A DNA stretch of 64,000 nt, from NCBI GenBank assembly GCA_035623075.1, contig DASPUC010000049.1, positions 1 through 64,000 on the forward strand, written 5' to 3'. This DNA comes from Nitrospiraceae bacterium. Lineage in GTDB: Bacteria > Nitrospirota > Nitrospiria > Nitrospirales > Nitrospiraceae. The notes under the pieces were generated by a model. The model had not been told where the DNA came from. It did not search any database and saw nothing but the letters and a program-made list of their open reading frames with translations. Position 1 is the stretch's first letter. Each line of letters opens with the position of its first letter. Made by a program: the position numbers and the translations under genes. This document shows, piece after piece, positions 15,814-24,987 of this stretch.

Positions 15814-16985
15814 ACCCTTTGAAGCAACATCCCATCGTGACGCTCGGTGTGATCATCTTCTTCGCGGTCACCGCACTGGTCGTATTTCGTCTCAGCAGCG
15901 GGGCAAAAACCGACACCCGCAAAGCCCGCGTGATTACCGTCGGCACGGTGGTACCGTTGAAGCAAGACCTCGACGTCCGGCTCGCCTACACGGCTGACAT
16001 TACCCCGAACCAACTGGTCAATCTTTTCTCCCGTGTCGACGGCTATATTGCGAAGATCCACGTGGATAAAGGCGACTTCGTCAAAGCCAATCAGCTCTTG
16101 ATCGAAATCGACCATACGGACTACCTGCACGCCGTCAATCAAGCGAAGGCGAACTTGGCGGCGGCCAAGGCGAAGGTGACCCAGCAGGAAGCGAACGTCC
16201 GAAACGCGAAACTCACACTGGACCGTATGCAGGCGCTTATCAAGGACCAATTTGTCTCCCAGCAAGATTTGGATAACGCGCAGGTGTCGTACGATGCCGC
16301 CATCGCAGCCCAAGATTCACTCAGTGCGCAGGTGAAACAGATGGACGTGGCCCTTGCCCAAGCGGAAACGAATCTCGCCTATTCTTATATTCGTGCACCC
16401 TTCGCCGGATATATCGCCGAACGGAACCTCGATCCCGGTTCGTACGTCAGCGGCGCAACAGCCAGTACCTCCACGATGTCGCGCGGCATCCTGAGCCTGC
16501 ACGACGTCGAAACGGTGCGTACCCTCATCGAAGTGGTCGAGAAAGACGTTCCTCTTGTCCGGATAGGCCAGAAAGCTGAGATCCGCGCCGAGGCTTACCC
16601 GGATCGGGTGTTCGAGGGAACGGTCACCCGCATCGTCCAGGCGTTGAATCGCGCGACCAGGACCATGACCGTCGAAGTTGATCTTCCCAACAAGGATCAC
16701 ATGCTCAAAGGCGGGATGTTTGCCCGCGTCGAAGTTCTGGTTGGAATACACGCCCAGGCTCTTCAGATTCCGATCGACGCAGTCAGCCGGCTCGAGGACT
16801 TGCAATATGTCTATATCGTTCGTGACGGACAAGCCCAACGAGTCGAAGTCGAAATCGGAATCCGCGATGAGAATCGCGTCGAGATCACCAAAGGGCTGAC
16901 CGGCTTCGAACAGGTCATCGTCTCGGGCAAAGATCTTGTGCATGACGGCACTCCCGTGCAAACGCAACCGCTTTCTCAGTCGTGA
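15810..16985 (+). CDS. RND efflux periplasmic adaptor (membrane fusion protein)
   Basis: Protein of 391 aa with an N-terminal membrane anchor (residues 9-28). The lipoyl half-motifs are VDGYIAKIHVDKGDFVKANQ and SYIRAPFAGYIAERNLDPGSYV. A coiled-coil hairpin (about 110-190) lies between them, followed by the beta-barrel and membrane-proximal domains. It bridges the inner-membrane pump to an outer-membrane channel. It starts with GTG at 15810, overlapping the repressor's stop. No TolC-type gene is adjacent, so the channel must be encoded elsewhere. Confidence 0.88.
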   Translation: MNPLKQHPIVTLGVIIFFAVTALVVFRLSSGAKTDTRKARVITVGTVVPLKQDLDVRLAYTADITPNQLVNLFSRVDGYIAKIHVDKGDFVKANQLLIEIDHTDYLHAVNQAKANLAAAKAKVTQQEANVRNAKLTLDRMQALIKDQFVSQQDLDNAQVSYDAAIAAQDSLSAQVKQMDVALAQAETNLAYSYIRAPFAGYIAERNLDPGSYVSGATASTSTMSRGILSLHDVETVRTLIEVVEKDVPLVRIGQKAEIRAEAYPDRVFEGTVTRIVQALNRATRTMTVEVDLPNKDHMLKGGMFARVEVLVGIHAQALQIPIDAVSRLEDLQYVYIVRDGQAQRVEVEIGIRDENRVEITKGLTGFEQVIVSGKDLVHDGTPVQTQPLSQS

Positions 16986-17105
16986 GTGCTGAGTTCTGAA
17001 CCCTGAGTTGAATTTTCCGGTGTAGGCTGACGCAACAGGTTTGGCAGACATATCCAAGATGATTTTCGTCCCAGCACTCAGCACTTGTCACTCAGCACTT
17101 CCATT
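16986..17105. repeat. Spacer with CTCAGCACT/CTGAGT repeats
   Basis: Between the adaptor and pump genes lie GTGCTGAGTTCTGA and CCCTGAGTT on one side and CAGCACTCAGCACTTGTCACTCAGCACTT on the other, so the two sides are inverted relative to each other and could pair. The same words recur at 9377-9456. The last repeat ends 4 bp before the pump's ATG, where no ribosome site is seen. Confidence 0.5.
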
Positions 17106-20100
17106 ATGTGGCTGACGCTCCTGGCGCTCAGGAATCGCATCGGCATCTTGATGTTGTCGCTCGCGATGGTGGTGCTCGGTGCCACCTCGCTGCAACGACT
17201 GCCGGTCGACTTATTTCCCAACATTCAGGTTCCCGTCGCCTTTGTCGGCGTGATCTATAAGGGCGCCCCGCCGCTCGACATCGAGCAAAGCGTCATCTAC
17301 CCCATCGAGAAGGCCGTCAGCTCTGCCTCGAACGTTGAGCACGTAGAATCGTTTGCCAAGCAGGGTATCGGAGGGGTTCAGATCTGGTTCAACTGGGGCG
17401 CGGACATCAATGTGGGTCAGATGGAGGTCATGCAACGCATCACGCAGATCCTAAACAGTTTGCCGCCCGGGATTCTCCAGCCGTTCATTGTTAAATTCGA
17501 CGTGTCCAATATTCCAGTCTCCTTCGTCACGGTCTCCAGCGACGACCTCGATGAACGGGCGCTGTACGACCTCGCCTTCAATACGATTGCGCCGCAAATC
17601 GAGCAGATCGCCAACGTCGCCGCCGCCACCGTTGAAGGCGGTAAGATCCGCCAGATCAACATCAACCTCGATCCAGCCCTGCTGAACGCGCGAAGCCTCT
17701 CAATCCTTGATGTCGTAAGAGCAGTGAAGGCGTCGAACCTGATCCTGCCTTCGGGCGACATTAAGGCCGGCAATCTTGACTACAACGTCTTTACCAATAA
17801 CCAGTTCCGCACGGTTGCTCCGATCCAGGACGTGATCGTTAAAGTGAACCAGCAGGGCAACCCGGTGCGTGTCCGTGACATCGGTACCGTAACGGATTCC
17901 TCGGACATTCAAACGAACGTGGTCCGGACGGACGGTAAGCGAGCGGTGTACTTGCGGGTGAACAAACAGCCGATCGCCAACACGGTGGAAGTCGTTGATG
18001 CTCTGCGGAAGGCGCTGCCCAGGATGATCGGGATCCCGCCGGGCGTGAAACTCGGTATCTCGTTTGACCAGTCTGTCTATATTCGCCAGTCGATCAACAA
18101 TCTCATCGAACAGGCATTGCACGGCTCTGTGCTGGCCGCTGCGGTCATTCTCATTTTTCTCCGAAATCTGACGAGCACGCTGATCATTTCCGTGGCCATT
18201 CCGCTGTCGATCATGGTGACGTTCATCGTGCTGTATTTTACCGGCCAAACCCTGAACGTCTTCACCTTGGGGGGCCTGGCGCTCGGCATCGGACGGCTCG
18301 TGGACGATTCGATCGTGGAACTGGAAAACATTCAGCGCCATTTGAATACCACGCCACGTCGATGGGAGGCGATCCTCGAAGCAGCTCGAGAAGTGGCGAT
18401 GCCGATCTTCGCCTCCACGGTGACGACGGTGGTCGTCTTCCTCCCGATCTTCTTCGTGGTTGGCATCTCGCGTTTGCTGCTGATTCCACTGACCCTCACC
18501 ATCGCCATCGCTCTCTTCACCTCCTTCTTCGTTTCGCGCACCGTCACGCCAGCCCTGTGTTACAAATTCCTCAAACCCGAGCGAGAGGCTCATCAATCGA
18601 TGCCGGCTTGGTTCGTCCGAGTGATGAACTGGAGCCGGAAGCAGTATGAGTGGCTCGACAAAGGGTATGAGGATTCCTTGCGTTGGGTGCTCGCCCACCG
18701 GCGCCTTCTCATTGTCGGCATCGTGCTCCTTTTCGCCACCTCGCTGGCGTTGCTGCCGATGATCGGCACAGAGTTTTTGCCTGTTTCCGACGAGAGCCAG
18801 TTCCGCATCGTGTTACGCGCACCGGTCGGCCAGCGGGTCGAGAAAACCGAGCAACAAGTCGCCGAAGTCGAACGGGTGTTGCGGGAAAACATCGCTCCGC
18901 ACGAATTGGAAACCATCGTCTCAAGCACCGGCGTGCTGGCCCAGGGCCGCTCTTCATTGTTCAACCCCAACACAGGTCCTCATACGTCAGTGATCTCCGT
19001 CTACCTGGTCTCACCCGATAAGCGCACCAGGAATCAAGTTGAGATCATGAATGAAGTTCGGCCGAAAGCGGTCAAGCTCTTTCCCGGTGTCGCACTGTTT
19101 TTTGACCCGGGTGGACTCGTCAAGCGCGTCACCAGCTTCGGATCGCAGAAAGCGGTGGATGTGGAGATCTACGGGTACGACTTCGAGCGCGCGCGCACCG
19201 TCATCCGGCAGGTGGAGAACATCATGCACCAAGTTCAGGGGCTCGCGGACATCGAAGTCAGTCGCGAGGAGAACTATCCCGAAGTCAATGTCGTGGTCGA
19301 CCGCGAGAAAGCCGCTCTCCTCGGCATCAGTGAGACCGACGTGGCAAATGCCGTCCTCTTTTCTCTCAACGGTAACGGCCAGACTGATCCGATCATCTAT
19401 ACCGATCCTCAAAACGGCAACGAGTACTATATCAGCGCCTGGCTGGCAGAAGAGCACCGCAAAGATCTCACCGATATCGAAAACATCATCCTCACGGCCA
19501 GAAACGGCGAGCCGGTGCTGCTCAAGAACGTGGCGTCGTTAAAATTGAACGCCGGGCCGGTCAAAATCGATCGCAAGTATTTCCAGCGGGTGATCCACAT
19601 CACCGCGAATCCCGTCAACCGAGACCTCGGCGCGATCGCCTCCGACCTGGAAGACGAGTTTGCGAAGCTGCAATTGCCGACGGGGTTCAGCATTCGATTG
19701 GCGGGGCAGATACAGCAACAGCGCGAGACCTTTGAAGGATTGTTCTTTGCGACCGTTCTGGCCTTGGTGCTGGTCTACATGGTCATGGCGGCGCAGTTCA
19801 AATCGCTCATCGATCCTTTCATTATCATGTTTTCAGTCCCGATGGGGTTCCCCGGCGTGATTCTGGTGTTGTTCCTCACGAACACGACGCTCTCCACTAC
19901 TTCCATGATGGGCATTATCATGATGCTTGGCATCGTGGTCTCGAACGGCGTGTTGCTGGTTGATTACACCAACGTCTTGCGACGCAAGGGATTGGCACTG
20001 CGCGAAACGGTTGTGGTGGCGGCCCGAACGCGGTTACGCCCTATTCTCATGACCTCGCTGGCAACGGTCTTCGGGCTCCTTCCGATGGCCATCGGCTGGG

Positions 20101-20297
20101 GCACGGGGGGCGAAACGAATGCACCGCTGGCGCGCGCCGTGGTGGGAGGGCTCAGTGTCTCAACCCTGCTTACTCTCTTCCTCGTTCCGACGATGTACAT
20201 GATCCTGGAGGAACGGTTCCCGCGACAGCTTCGAGAAGAGCAGTCAGAAGCAGCCGTGCTGCCCGTGCAGACACAAGCGGAACCGGCTTTTCGCTGA
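17106..20297 (+). CDS. RND-superfamily inner-membrane efflux permease (AcrB/MexB-like)
   Basis: Protein of 1063 aa with twelve predicted helices and two large periplasmic loops, near the usual length of about 1040. TM4 carries GGLALGIGRLVDDSIVELEN, with the paired aspartates of the proton relay. The N-terminus RLPVDLFPNIQVP and the closing RLRPILMTSLATVFGLLP are family signatures. It exports drugs, lipids or solvents driven by the proton gradient. The ATG at 17106 begins the first helix; a TTG at 17085 is inside the repeat and unlikely. Substrate unknown. Confidence 0.88.
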   Translation: MWLTLLALRNRIGILMLSLAMVVLGATSLQRLPVDLFPNIQVPVAFVGVIYKGAPPLDIEQSVIYPIEKAVSSASNVEHVESFAKQGIGGVQIWFNWGADINVGQMEVMQRITQILNSLPPGILQPFIVKFDVSNIPVSFVTVSSDDLDERALYDLAFNTIAPQIEQIANVAAATVEGGKIRQININLDPALLNARSLSILDVVRAVKASNLILPSGDIKAGNLDYNVFTNNQFRTVAPIQDVIVKVNQQGNPVRVRDIGTVTDSSDIQTNVVRTDGKRAVYLRVNKQPIANTVEVVDALRKALPRMIGIPPGVKLGISFDQSVYIRQSINNLIEQALHGSVLAAAVILIFLRNLTSTLIISVAIPLSIMVTFIVLYFTGQTLNVFTLGGLALGIGRLVDDSIVELENIQRHLNTTPRRWEAILEAAREVAMPIFASTVTTVVVFLPIFFVVGISRLLLIPLTLTIAIALFTSFFVSRTVTPALCYKFLKPEREAHQSMPAWFVRVMNWSRKQYEWLDKGYEDSLRWVLAHRRLLIVGIVLLFATSLALLPMIGTEFLPVSDESQFRIVLRAPVGQRVEKTEQQVAEVERVLRENIAPHELETIVSSTGVLAQGRSSLFNPNTGPHTSVISVYLVSPDKRTRNQVEIMNEVRPKAVKLFPGVALFFDPGGLVKRVTSFGSQKAVDVEIYGYDFERARTVIRQVENIMHQVQGLADIEVSREENYPEVNVVVDREKAALLGISETDVANAVLFSLNGNGQTDPIIYTDPQNGNEYYISAWLAEEHRKDLTDIENIILTARNGEPVLLKNVASLKLNAGPVKIDRKYFQRVIHITANPVNRDLGAIASDLEDEFAKLQLPTGFSIRLAGQIQQQRETFEGLFFATVLALVLVYMVMAAQFKSLIDPFIIMFSVPMGFPGVILVLFLTNTTLSTTSMMGIIMMLGIVVSNGVLLVDYTNVLRRKGLALRETVVVAARTRLRPILMTSLATVFGLLPMAIGWGTGGETNAPLARAVVGGLSVSTLLTLFLVPTMYMILEERFPRQLREEQSEAAVLPVQTQAEPAFR

Positions 20298-20308
20298 AGA
20301 GAGACGTA

Positions 20309-20641
20309 CTAGCCTACCGACGGGAAGAGGGATTTCAACTGTATCGCCAGCCCGATGTCCCCGCTGATTTGAAGGCGGCCCGACATGGCAATTGCAGGAC
20401 CGCTCAGCTGACCGTTCAAGACCTTCACGCAATCCTCGCTGGCCATGGCGAGCGTGACATGAGGATCAACATGGGCTCCTTCTTCGACGGTGCAGGTCCC
20501 ATTCTGGATCCGGACAAGATACTGCCCGCCCTGCGGTCCGCTGAGATCAAACTGGTAGACCGCATCGAGATCTTCCGCAGCCTCCCTGTCGAGCTTGGCT
20601 GGAAGCGAGTAAAAGAACTCTTTGATGGTTTTGGGTGTCAT
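20309..20641 (-). CDS. SCP2 sterol-carrier-type domain protein
   Basis: Protein of 110 aa made of one SCP2 domain: AVYQFDLSGPQGGQYLVRIQ, then VDPHVTLAMASEDCVKVLNG and SGRLQISGDIGLAIQLKSLF, the classic end of the lipid-binding fold. Bacterial stand-alone SCP2 proteins are thought to bind lipids or fatty acyl groups. Convergent with the RND pump gene. Cellular role unknown. Confidence 0.8.
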   Translation of the reverse strand: MTPKTIKEFFYSLPAKLDREAAEDLDAVYQFDLSGPQGGQYLVRIQNGTCTVEEGAHVDPHVTLAMASEDCVKVLNGQLSGPAIAMSGRLQISGDIGLAIQLKSLFPSVG

Positions 20642-20676
20642 GTGGGGCAGGAACGGAATCGGTCATCAGACGCATC

Positions 20677-20700
20677 GGGGGCCGCGTAACCGCGGCCCCC
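20677..20700 (-). terminator. Strong hairpin between the AdoMetDC-like and SCP2 genes
   Basis: GGGGGCCGCG (20677-20686), loop TAAC, then CGCGGCCCCC (20691-20700): a perfect 10-bp G+C stem lying 25 bp beyond the stop of the 20726-21166 gene. It has no T-run, but its position suits termination of that gene. Confidence 0.6.
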
Positions 20701-20725
20701 TCACATGGTGTTCCACGAGATATGA

Positions 20726-21166
20726 CTAATACCGCAGCGTGGCAGTCGCCGTACTGCGACGAGCACCGAAGAATTCCTTCGAAAAGGCTTCGACGGTGGC
20801 CGGGTCATAGCCTTTGCAGCTGAAAATATCGAGGTAGGCACTGTTCGTATCGTTGGCAAAGTGGCCGCTGATCAACGATGTTGAAATCAGCTGTACCATG
20901 GAATAACCGGCGACACGGCCTTCGCCGAAATTGACCACCTGACACTCGCCGAAACGCTGCATACCAATCAGCTCACAAAGCTCGATCACGTAGCGCTTGA
21001 TCTGCTCAGGGTCGCGAATGAGATCGGGATTGCAATCTTGGAGGTCGACAGCGGTGCAGAGTCCCCACGCCTTGCCGGCTCCGACCATGTCGCGGATCGG
21101 AATCGACGAGGTGGTTGGGACGTTAGTAGGTAAGATAGTGGACTCGGGACCGGACGGGATACTCAT
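20726..21166 (-). CDS. S-adenosylmethionine decarboxylase-like protein (SpeH type)
   Basis: Protein of 146 aa. TSLISGHF and YLDIFSCKGYDP align with the SpeH core. The pyruvoyl-forming Ser (S97), the catalytic His (H102) and the Cys (C117) sit at the same spacing (5 and 20 residues) as S63, H68 and C83 of the Thermotoga enzyme. Thr replaces the Glu before the processed Ser. The family makes decarboxylated AdoMet for spermidine or related polyamines. The 30-residue N-terminal extension is unusual. Start supported by AAAGGTG upstream. No spermidine synthase gene is near. Confidence 0.7.
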   Translation of the reverse strand: MSIPSGPESTILPTNVPTTSSIPIRDMVGAGKAWGLCTAVDLQDCNPDLIRDPEQIKRYVIELCELIGMQRFGECQVVNFGEGRVAGYSMVQLISTSLISGHFANDTNSAYLDIFSCKGYDPATVEAFSKEFFGARRSTATATLRY

Positions 21167-21336
21167 AGAGGTTGGGCACCTTTCTGTGTGAGGGTGAGAA
21201 ATCCGTCTGCGTGACCATCGTATGCACTATACCACGATTATTTTGCGATCACGCAGGATGCCCGAACTTTTTTTTGCGTTCCGTGTCGACAGGAGACGCA
21301 ACGCTCGGTTGACAAGGTTCACACCGGTCGAAGACA

Positions 21337-21543
21337 ATGCCTCGCATGGCCGACACGCCGTCTTCTCATAGGTCCTCCGTCCCTTCAATCGCCGATCTCC
21401 CGGACAGGCTCTGTACCTGGTGTAAGGTGCCCATGCAGAAACGGCTCGTCGCGAGCGGCCAGTTTCTCCACTACACCTGCCCGAAGTGCATTTTTCAGCA
21501 CACGATCAGGCTTGGCCCGGCCCCAGAACAGTCTGCACACTAA
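21337..21543 (+). CDS. Small zinc-ribbon protein
   Basis: Protein of 68 aa with one zinc ribbon: LCTWCKVPMQ and YTCPKCIFQH give CxxC-x17-CxxC. The first 25 residues are Ser/Pro-rich and probably disordered. ATG at 21346 is an alternative start. The gene overlaps the 3' end of the convergent oxidoreductase gene by 4 bp. Function unknown. Confidence 0.6.
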   Translation: MPRMADTPSSHRSSVPSIADLPDRLCTWCKVPMQKRLVASGQFLHYTCPKCIFQHTIRLGPAPEQSAH

Positions 21544-22271
21544 TCCGTCGGCTCACCACGGTCGTCGTAGTACTTTTCTTTGTGAATGGGGCAGAGCCCG
21601 CGCGCCTGGATGAGAGCCGTGACTTCCTGAATCATGCCGCTGTTACCGCAGAGATACACCGCCATGTTGCGGACTGACGCGACTCGCTCTCGCACGAGCG
21701 TGGTCACCCGTCCGGTCATACCGGTCCATCCCGCCTCCGGGCGCGACAGAGTCGTGACGAAGGAGAACTTGGGAAATTGCCTGGCTAGCCCGAACAATTC
21801 CTCCTGATAGTAGAGATCCCTCTGGCTCCGCAGGCCCCAGAATAATGTCACGGCCTGCGCTGTCCCCCGCTCAAGCTGGGCTGCAACCATGGAGCGAATC
21901 GGTGCAATGCCGGTTCCTGTGGCGACAAACAGGAGATCCCGCGTGTTATCCTTCAACCAGAAGGACCCAGCCGGTCCCTTGAACGTGGTGTGATCGCCGA
22001 TTCGCAGACTATAGAGATAGGTTGAGCCGGGACCGTCCGGCACCAGATTGAAGAGCAGGGTGACCCTATTCTCTTGGGAGGGTGGGGAGACGATCGAATA
22101 GGGCCTCACGACGGGCAGAGGGAACCCTTTCTTCGGAACCTCGAAAGAGATAAATTGGCCGGGCTTGAACAAGATGGTCGGCGGTTCGACCAGGGTCAGC
22201 TCGAGTTCCCGAACATCGTGAGTCAGGTCTTGGACTCGGCTGACTGTCGCAGTGTATGTGCGGATACCCAT
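21540..22271 (-). CDS. FAD/NAD(P)-binding oxidoreductase (ferredoxin-NADP reductase family)
   Basis: Protein of 243 aa. The FAD domain has RPYSIVSPP (residues about 65-73), GPAGSFWL follows, and the NAD(P) domain has GTGIAPIRSM and CGNSGMIQEV, all hallmarks of the ferredoxin reductase superfamily. It shuttles electrons between NAD(P)H and a carrier or a partner oxygenase; there is no fused ferredoxin. An upstream GTG (22286) is possible, but the ATG at 22271 opens the usual TYTATVSRV strand. Confidence 0.82.
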   Translation of the reverse strand: MGIRTYTATVSRVQDLTHDVRELELTLVEPPTILFKPGQFISFEVPKKGFPLPVVRPYSIVSPPSQENRVTLLFNLVPDGPGSTYLYSLRIGDHTTFKGPAGSFWLKDNTRDLLFVATGTGIAPIRSMVAAQLERGTAQAVTLFWGLRSQRDLYYQEELFGLARQFPKFSFVTTLSRPEAGWTGMTGRVTTLVRERVASVRNMAVYLCGNSGMIQEVTALIQARGLCPIHKEKYYDDRGEPTD

Positions 22272-22405
22272 CGATTCTTCAACCACCTTGGAATGATTAC
22301 GAACCGCCCCTCCCTTGAGACAGTATCAAGAAGATTGGCCTTTCATCCAGCGGCCGGCTGACTGCTTGTTCCTCTCTGCCTGTCGCTCCCGGTTTCGGCA
22401 AGTTT

Positions 22406-22582
22406 GTGCCGTCACCCGAGGAAGAAGAGGTGCGACGCGACATCACGGCCTTTCAGCGGTACGGGTTAGAAGAATTCGAAGCCGATCGCCGATTGGCCTA
22501 CTTGAGGGGTTGGGCCTATCACGCGAACGTCGAGTTCAACGACGCCGAACTCACCCCGCCTGCCGCCTGCCAAATCCTATAG
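22406..22582 (+). CDS. Short acidic protein, possibly the end of a lipoprotein with a non-ATG start
   Basis: From GTG at 22406 the frame encodes 58 residues (PSPEEEEVRRDITAFQRYGL...) with natural composition. Read upstream in the same frame it continues LTACSSLPVAPGFGKF, a convincing lipobox and linker, back to a TGA near 22321, but no ATG, GTG or TTG precedes that signal segment. Either an ATT/ATC codon is used, or the gene has lost its start. The 3' end overlaps the DUF1499 gene by 6 bp, tail to tail. Confidence 0.4.
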   Translation: MPSPEEEEVRRDITAFQRYGLEEFEADRRLAYLRGWAYHANVEFNDAELTPPAACQIL

Positions 22583-22939
22583 CTTTCCTTCAGCCAGCGA
22601 CCTGATCTCTTCCATCCGTCGCCGGTTCACACCAAAATCGCCGTAGCCGGTTCGGGAGGCGGAGCGAAAGTGAACCGTCTTGGTCTGGTCGTCGAGGAGA
22701 AACTCGACATCATCGACAAAACGAAACAAGAAGCTGGTGAATTCATAGTGGAGGTAGGCCTCGTCTTCTTCGACGAGCTTGGTGCGCGGCAGGGAACGAA
22801 CGATCTCCTTCAAAGCCTCCTTCGCCTCCGCCTTTGATTTGCGATAGCGATACGGTGCAATGGCGTGACCAGCATCTTTCGCCTGCGTCGACACGCAGTT
22901 GGGGCTGGATGGGCAGGGAGCCAATGTTCTGAGGCTCAT
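22577..22939 (-). CDS. DUF1499-family protein
   Basis: Protein of 120 aa opening APCPSSPNCVSTQ, the Cys-containing signature of DUF1499. It is followed by DDVEFLLDD, VHFRSASRTGYGDFGVNRRR, which matches the conserved C-terminal block. No signal peptide. The family is widespread in bacteria and chloroplasts and lacks a firm function. Confidence 0.8.
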   Translation of the reverse strand: MSLRTLAPCPSSPNCVSTQAKDAGHAIAPYRYRKSKAEAKEALKEIVRSLPRTKLVEEDEAYLHYEFTSFLFRFVDDVEFLLDDQTKTVHFRSASRTGYGDFGVNRRRMEEIRSLAEGKL

Positions 22940-23089
22940 TCAACCTCGAGTGATGATCCGCACGAAGAAGACCCCCTCCATGTTGCGCAACCAGATCTCA
23001 CAAATCAACACGGCGTCGGGAGGAATCATGTCTGGCATACCTTTGTCGCGATAGGCGAGACGCGGACCTTCCGATAGCCGCCAGCAATT

Positions 23090-24196
23090 CTAATACGACA
23101 GCGTCCTCGGAGTCGGCCGTGTCTCTCCTCGCTCTTCCACCACTACCGAGACACGTCCGATCACACGCCCATCTTCGGTCTCGATATCCACGCGCCAGTC
23201 GCCGGGATCGAGGCGCTGTTTGAACGTATAGGCCCGGTATCCACCCTCGCGGCCGCCAGCAATCTTAATGGGAATTCTGTCAGCATGCGCAAAAGGCTTG
23301 TCGCTGGTCGCCCGGTAGTACCAATGGTGAAACACGGTCGTGTCCAGGGCAACCGGCGCGAAGACCGCCGTAAAGCAATAGATCGGTTCATCGGCTGGGA
23401 AAGGGTTCTGCGACTGTTTCCACACCTGATACCACTCGCGATCGTAACTGAGCACAAAGTGGTCGTTCTGTTTTTGCACTTCTCGATACATCCCGCCAAA
23501 CTTCATGGAAAGCGGCACGGGCGGAATCCAATTCAAGAAATAGAACCCGACCAGCAGACCGACCAGCGCAACAGCCGGTGCCCCCACCATTCGCGCTTCG
23601 TTCTTCGATCGTTCCGGATTGCGCTGATAGATCAGGTGCACCACCCGCAGGGTGACGGCCACACTGAGGATGGCTCCCAGCAGAAACACCCAGGTCCCGA
23701 TGGTGCCGATCATGACCGGCAGAAAGAACGTGAAAAAGCTGAAACAGGTAAGGGCATACAGCGCCACGAGCAGACGCAGGTTCGAGAGACGATCGCGCAA
23801 AAATTCGTTACCGACGAGTAACAGAATGAGCACGCCCATGAATATCCCGGTTCGCGTGAGTGTGGCGCTTCGCGAATAGAATACGGCATACGCGCTGAAG
23901 AGCCCGCCCAACAGAAATTGCATCGCCATCGGATAGTACGGTCTGGCTCGGACCAGAAGTCGCACGAACTTCGTGGGGTGCTCAGGTTCTCCTACTTCAA
24001 CCGGCCCCACGCCCAGGCGACCGGCGAGTACGATCAAGGCTCCGAGGAGCGAGAGATAGAGCAAGAGGATAAGATTATCCTGAAGACGATCGATGCGAGT
24101 GAGGGTCAGGGTGTCATAGGTGACGCCCGAGAGAAAGAACACGGCTGGCATGAAGGGCTTGGCCAGGAGGGATTGGATCTTCGCCACCGGGCTCAT
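23090..24196 (-). CDS. Membrane protein with C-terminal DUF2914 domain
   Basis: Protein of 368 aa. Residues 10-235 hold seven or eight hydrophobic helices. Residues 265-368 are a soluble DUF2914-type domain (FTAVFAPVALDTTVFHHWYY; YRAYTFKQRLDPGDWRVDIETEDGRVIG). The ATG at 24196 follows GGAGAGTGGGAAC. The likely location is the inner membrane with a periplasmic domain. No function is known for the family. Confidence 0.78.
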   Translation of the reverse strand: MSPVAKIQSLLAKPFMPAVFFLSGVTYDTLTLTRIDRLQDNLILLLYLSLLGALIVLAGRLGVGPVEVGEPEHPTKFVRLLVRARPYYPMAMQFLLGGLFSAYAVFYSRSATLTRTGIFMGVLILLLVGNEFLRDRLSNLRLLVALYALTCFSFFTFFLPVMIGTIGTWVFLLGAILSVAVTLRVVHLIYQRNPERSKNEARMVGAPAVALVGLLVGFYFLNWIPPVPLSMKFGGMYREVQKQNDHFVLSYDREWYQVWKQSQNPFPADEPIYCFTAVFAPVALDTTVFHHWYYRATSDKPFAHADRIPIKIAGGREGGYRAYTFKQRLDPGDWRVDIETEDGRVIGRVSVVVEERGETRPTPRTLSY

Positions 24197-24445
24197 GTTC
24201 CCACTCTCCGAAATCCGAGAAATTTGTTCAACGAAAATGTTTATTTGTGGTTAAGGCCGACCTTAGGTTGGCAACGAGGAAGGCGGAAGCACTTTCACAA
24301 CTCCCTGTCCCGCAATCATCAGGGAGCCTGTGAGAGCAACGATAATGTTCGGTGGGTCACCTATTAACGGTTGGATGTGAACCTTTACAGACTCACTGTC
24401 AGATATGCTGATGTCATCTGACGTCATGATAGAGAGCATACTGCT

Positions 24446-24706
24446 TTATGAGCCGGGAACGGCTGGTCCTGCGTAATTGGCGGATGACCCAGGGAGATGT
24501 GGCGCTGTATCGGTCAACGGAGTTGGGTCAATAGTGTTCGATAGCTGCTGGTCCTTTGCAAAGAGTGTAGCAAACAAGAGCGAGAGTGGTGGTAGGACCC
24601 ACAGAAAGTATGCCTGACAGGTCCGTCGTGCAACCTTCTTCTTATCGAACTTCCAGCCGAGGTATTCTTCCCACCACGGTAGAGTGGGCTGCTCACTTCG
24701 CTTCAT
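24446..24706 (-). CDS. Small single-pass membrane protein
   Basis: Protein of 86 aa: a charged N-terminus with WWEEYLGWKFDKKK, one hydrophobic helix (AYFLWVLPPLSLLFATLF), then a Pro/Thr-rich tail that would lie outside the cytoplasm. Ribosome site weak (AGAG). Not recognised; the amino-acid pattern is plausible for a real protein. Confidence 0.5.
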   Translation of the reverse strand: MKRSEQPTLPWWEEYLGWKFDKKKVARRTCQAYFLWVLPPLSLLFATLFAKDQQLSNTIDPTPLTDTAPHLPGSSANYAGPAVPGS

Positions 24707-24716
24707 ATTTTTAACT

Positions 24717-24929
24717 CTACCGTGACTGTTCGAGAAAGTCCAGTCGGGCTCGGTGGTTCATGCTCTCCTCACGCTGAAATGGCAACTCTAACTGAAACGC
24801 GGTGCAATCGGCTTGAATGTATTCCTGATGCAGCGAAATGGATGGCGTAAAGCAATGGTGCTCGGATCGTAACAATCTCAAACGGGTCAAGGTCATGCTC
24901 CCAAAGTCCGCGGCCTGATGGGCTTTCAC
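24717..24929 (-). CDS. Possible small protein of unknown function
   Basis: Frame of up to 70 aa from a GTG at 24929; an ATG twelve codons in is an alternative start. The stretch EYIQADCTAFQLELPFQREE looks protein-like, and the frame ends 10 bp before the next gene on the same strand. There is no clear ribosome site or known domain, so this is a weak call. Confidence 0.33.
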   Translation of the reverse strand: MKAHQAADFGSMTLTRLRLLRSEHHCFTPSISLHQEYIQADCTAFQLELPFQREESMNHRARLDFLEQSR

Positions 24930-24987
24930 CTGTCAAGAAAAGACTCCCGCCCCTTTTCTTTACCTTCAATCAGTCAACAGGATCTTC

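Noticed and set aside
17700-18698. 332-aa minus-strand frame inside the RND permease gene
   Set aside because: Rich in His, Arg and Asp as expected of an antisense shadow; the plus-strand gene is certain.
24400-24440. Imperfect palindrome TGATGTCATCTGACGTCATGA as an operator
   Set aside because: Short, and more than 200 bp from any start codon that it could control; likely chance.
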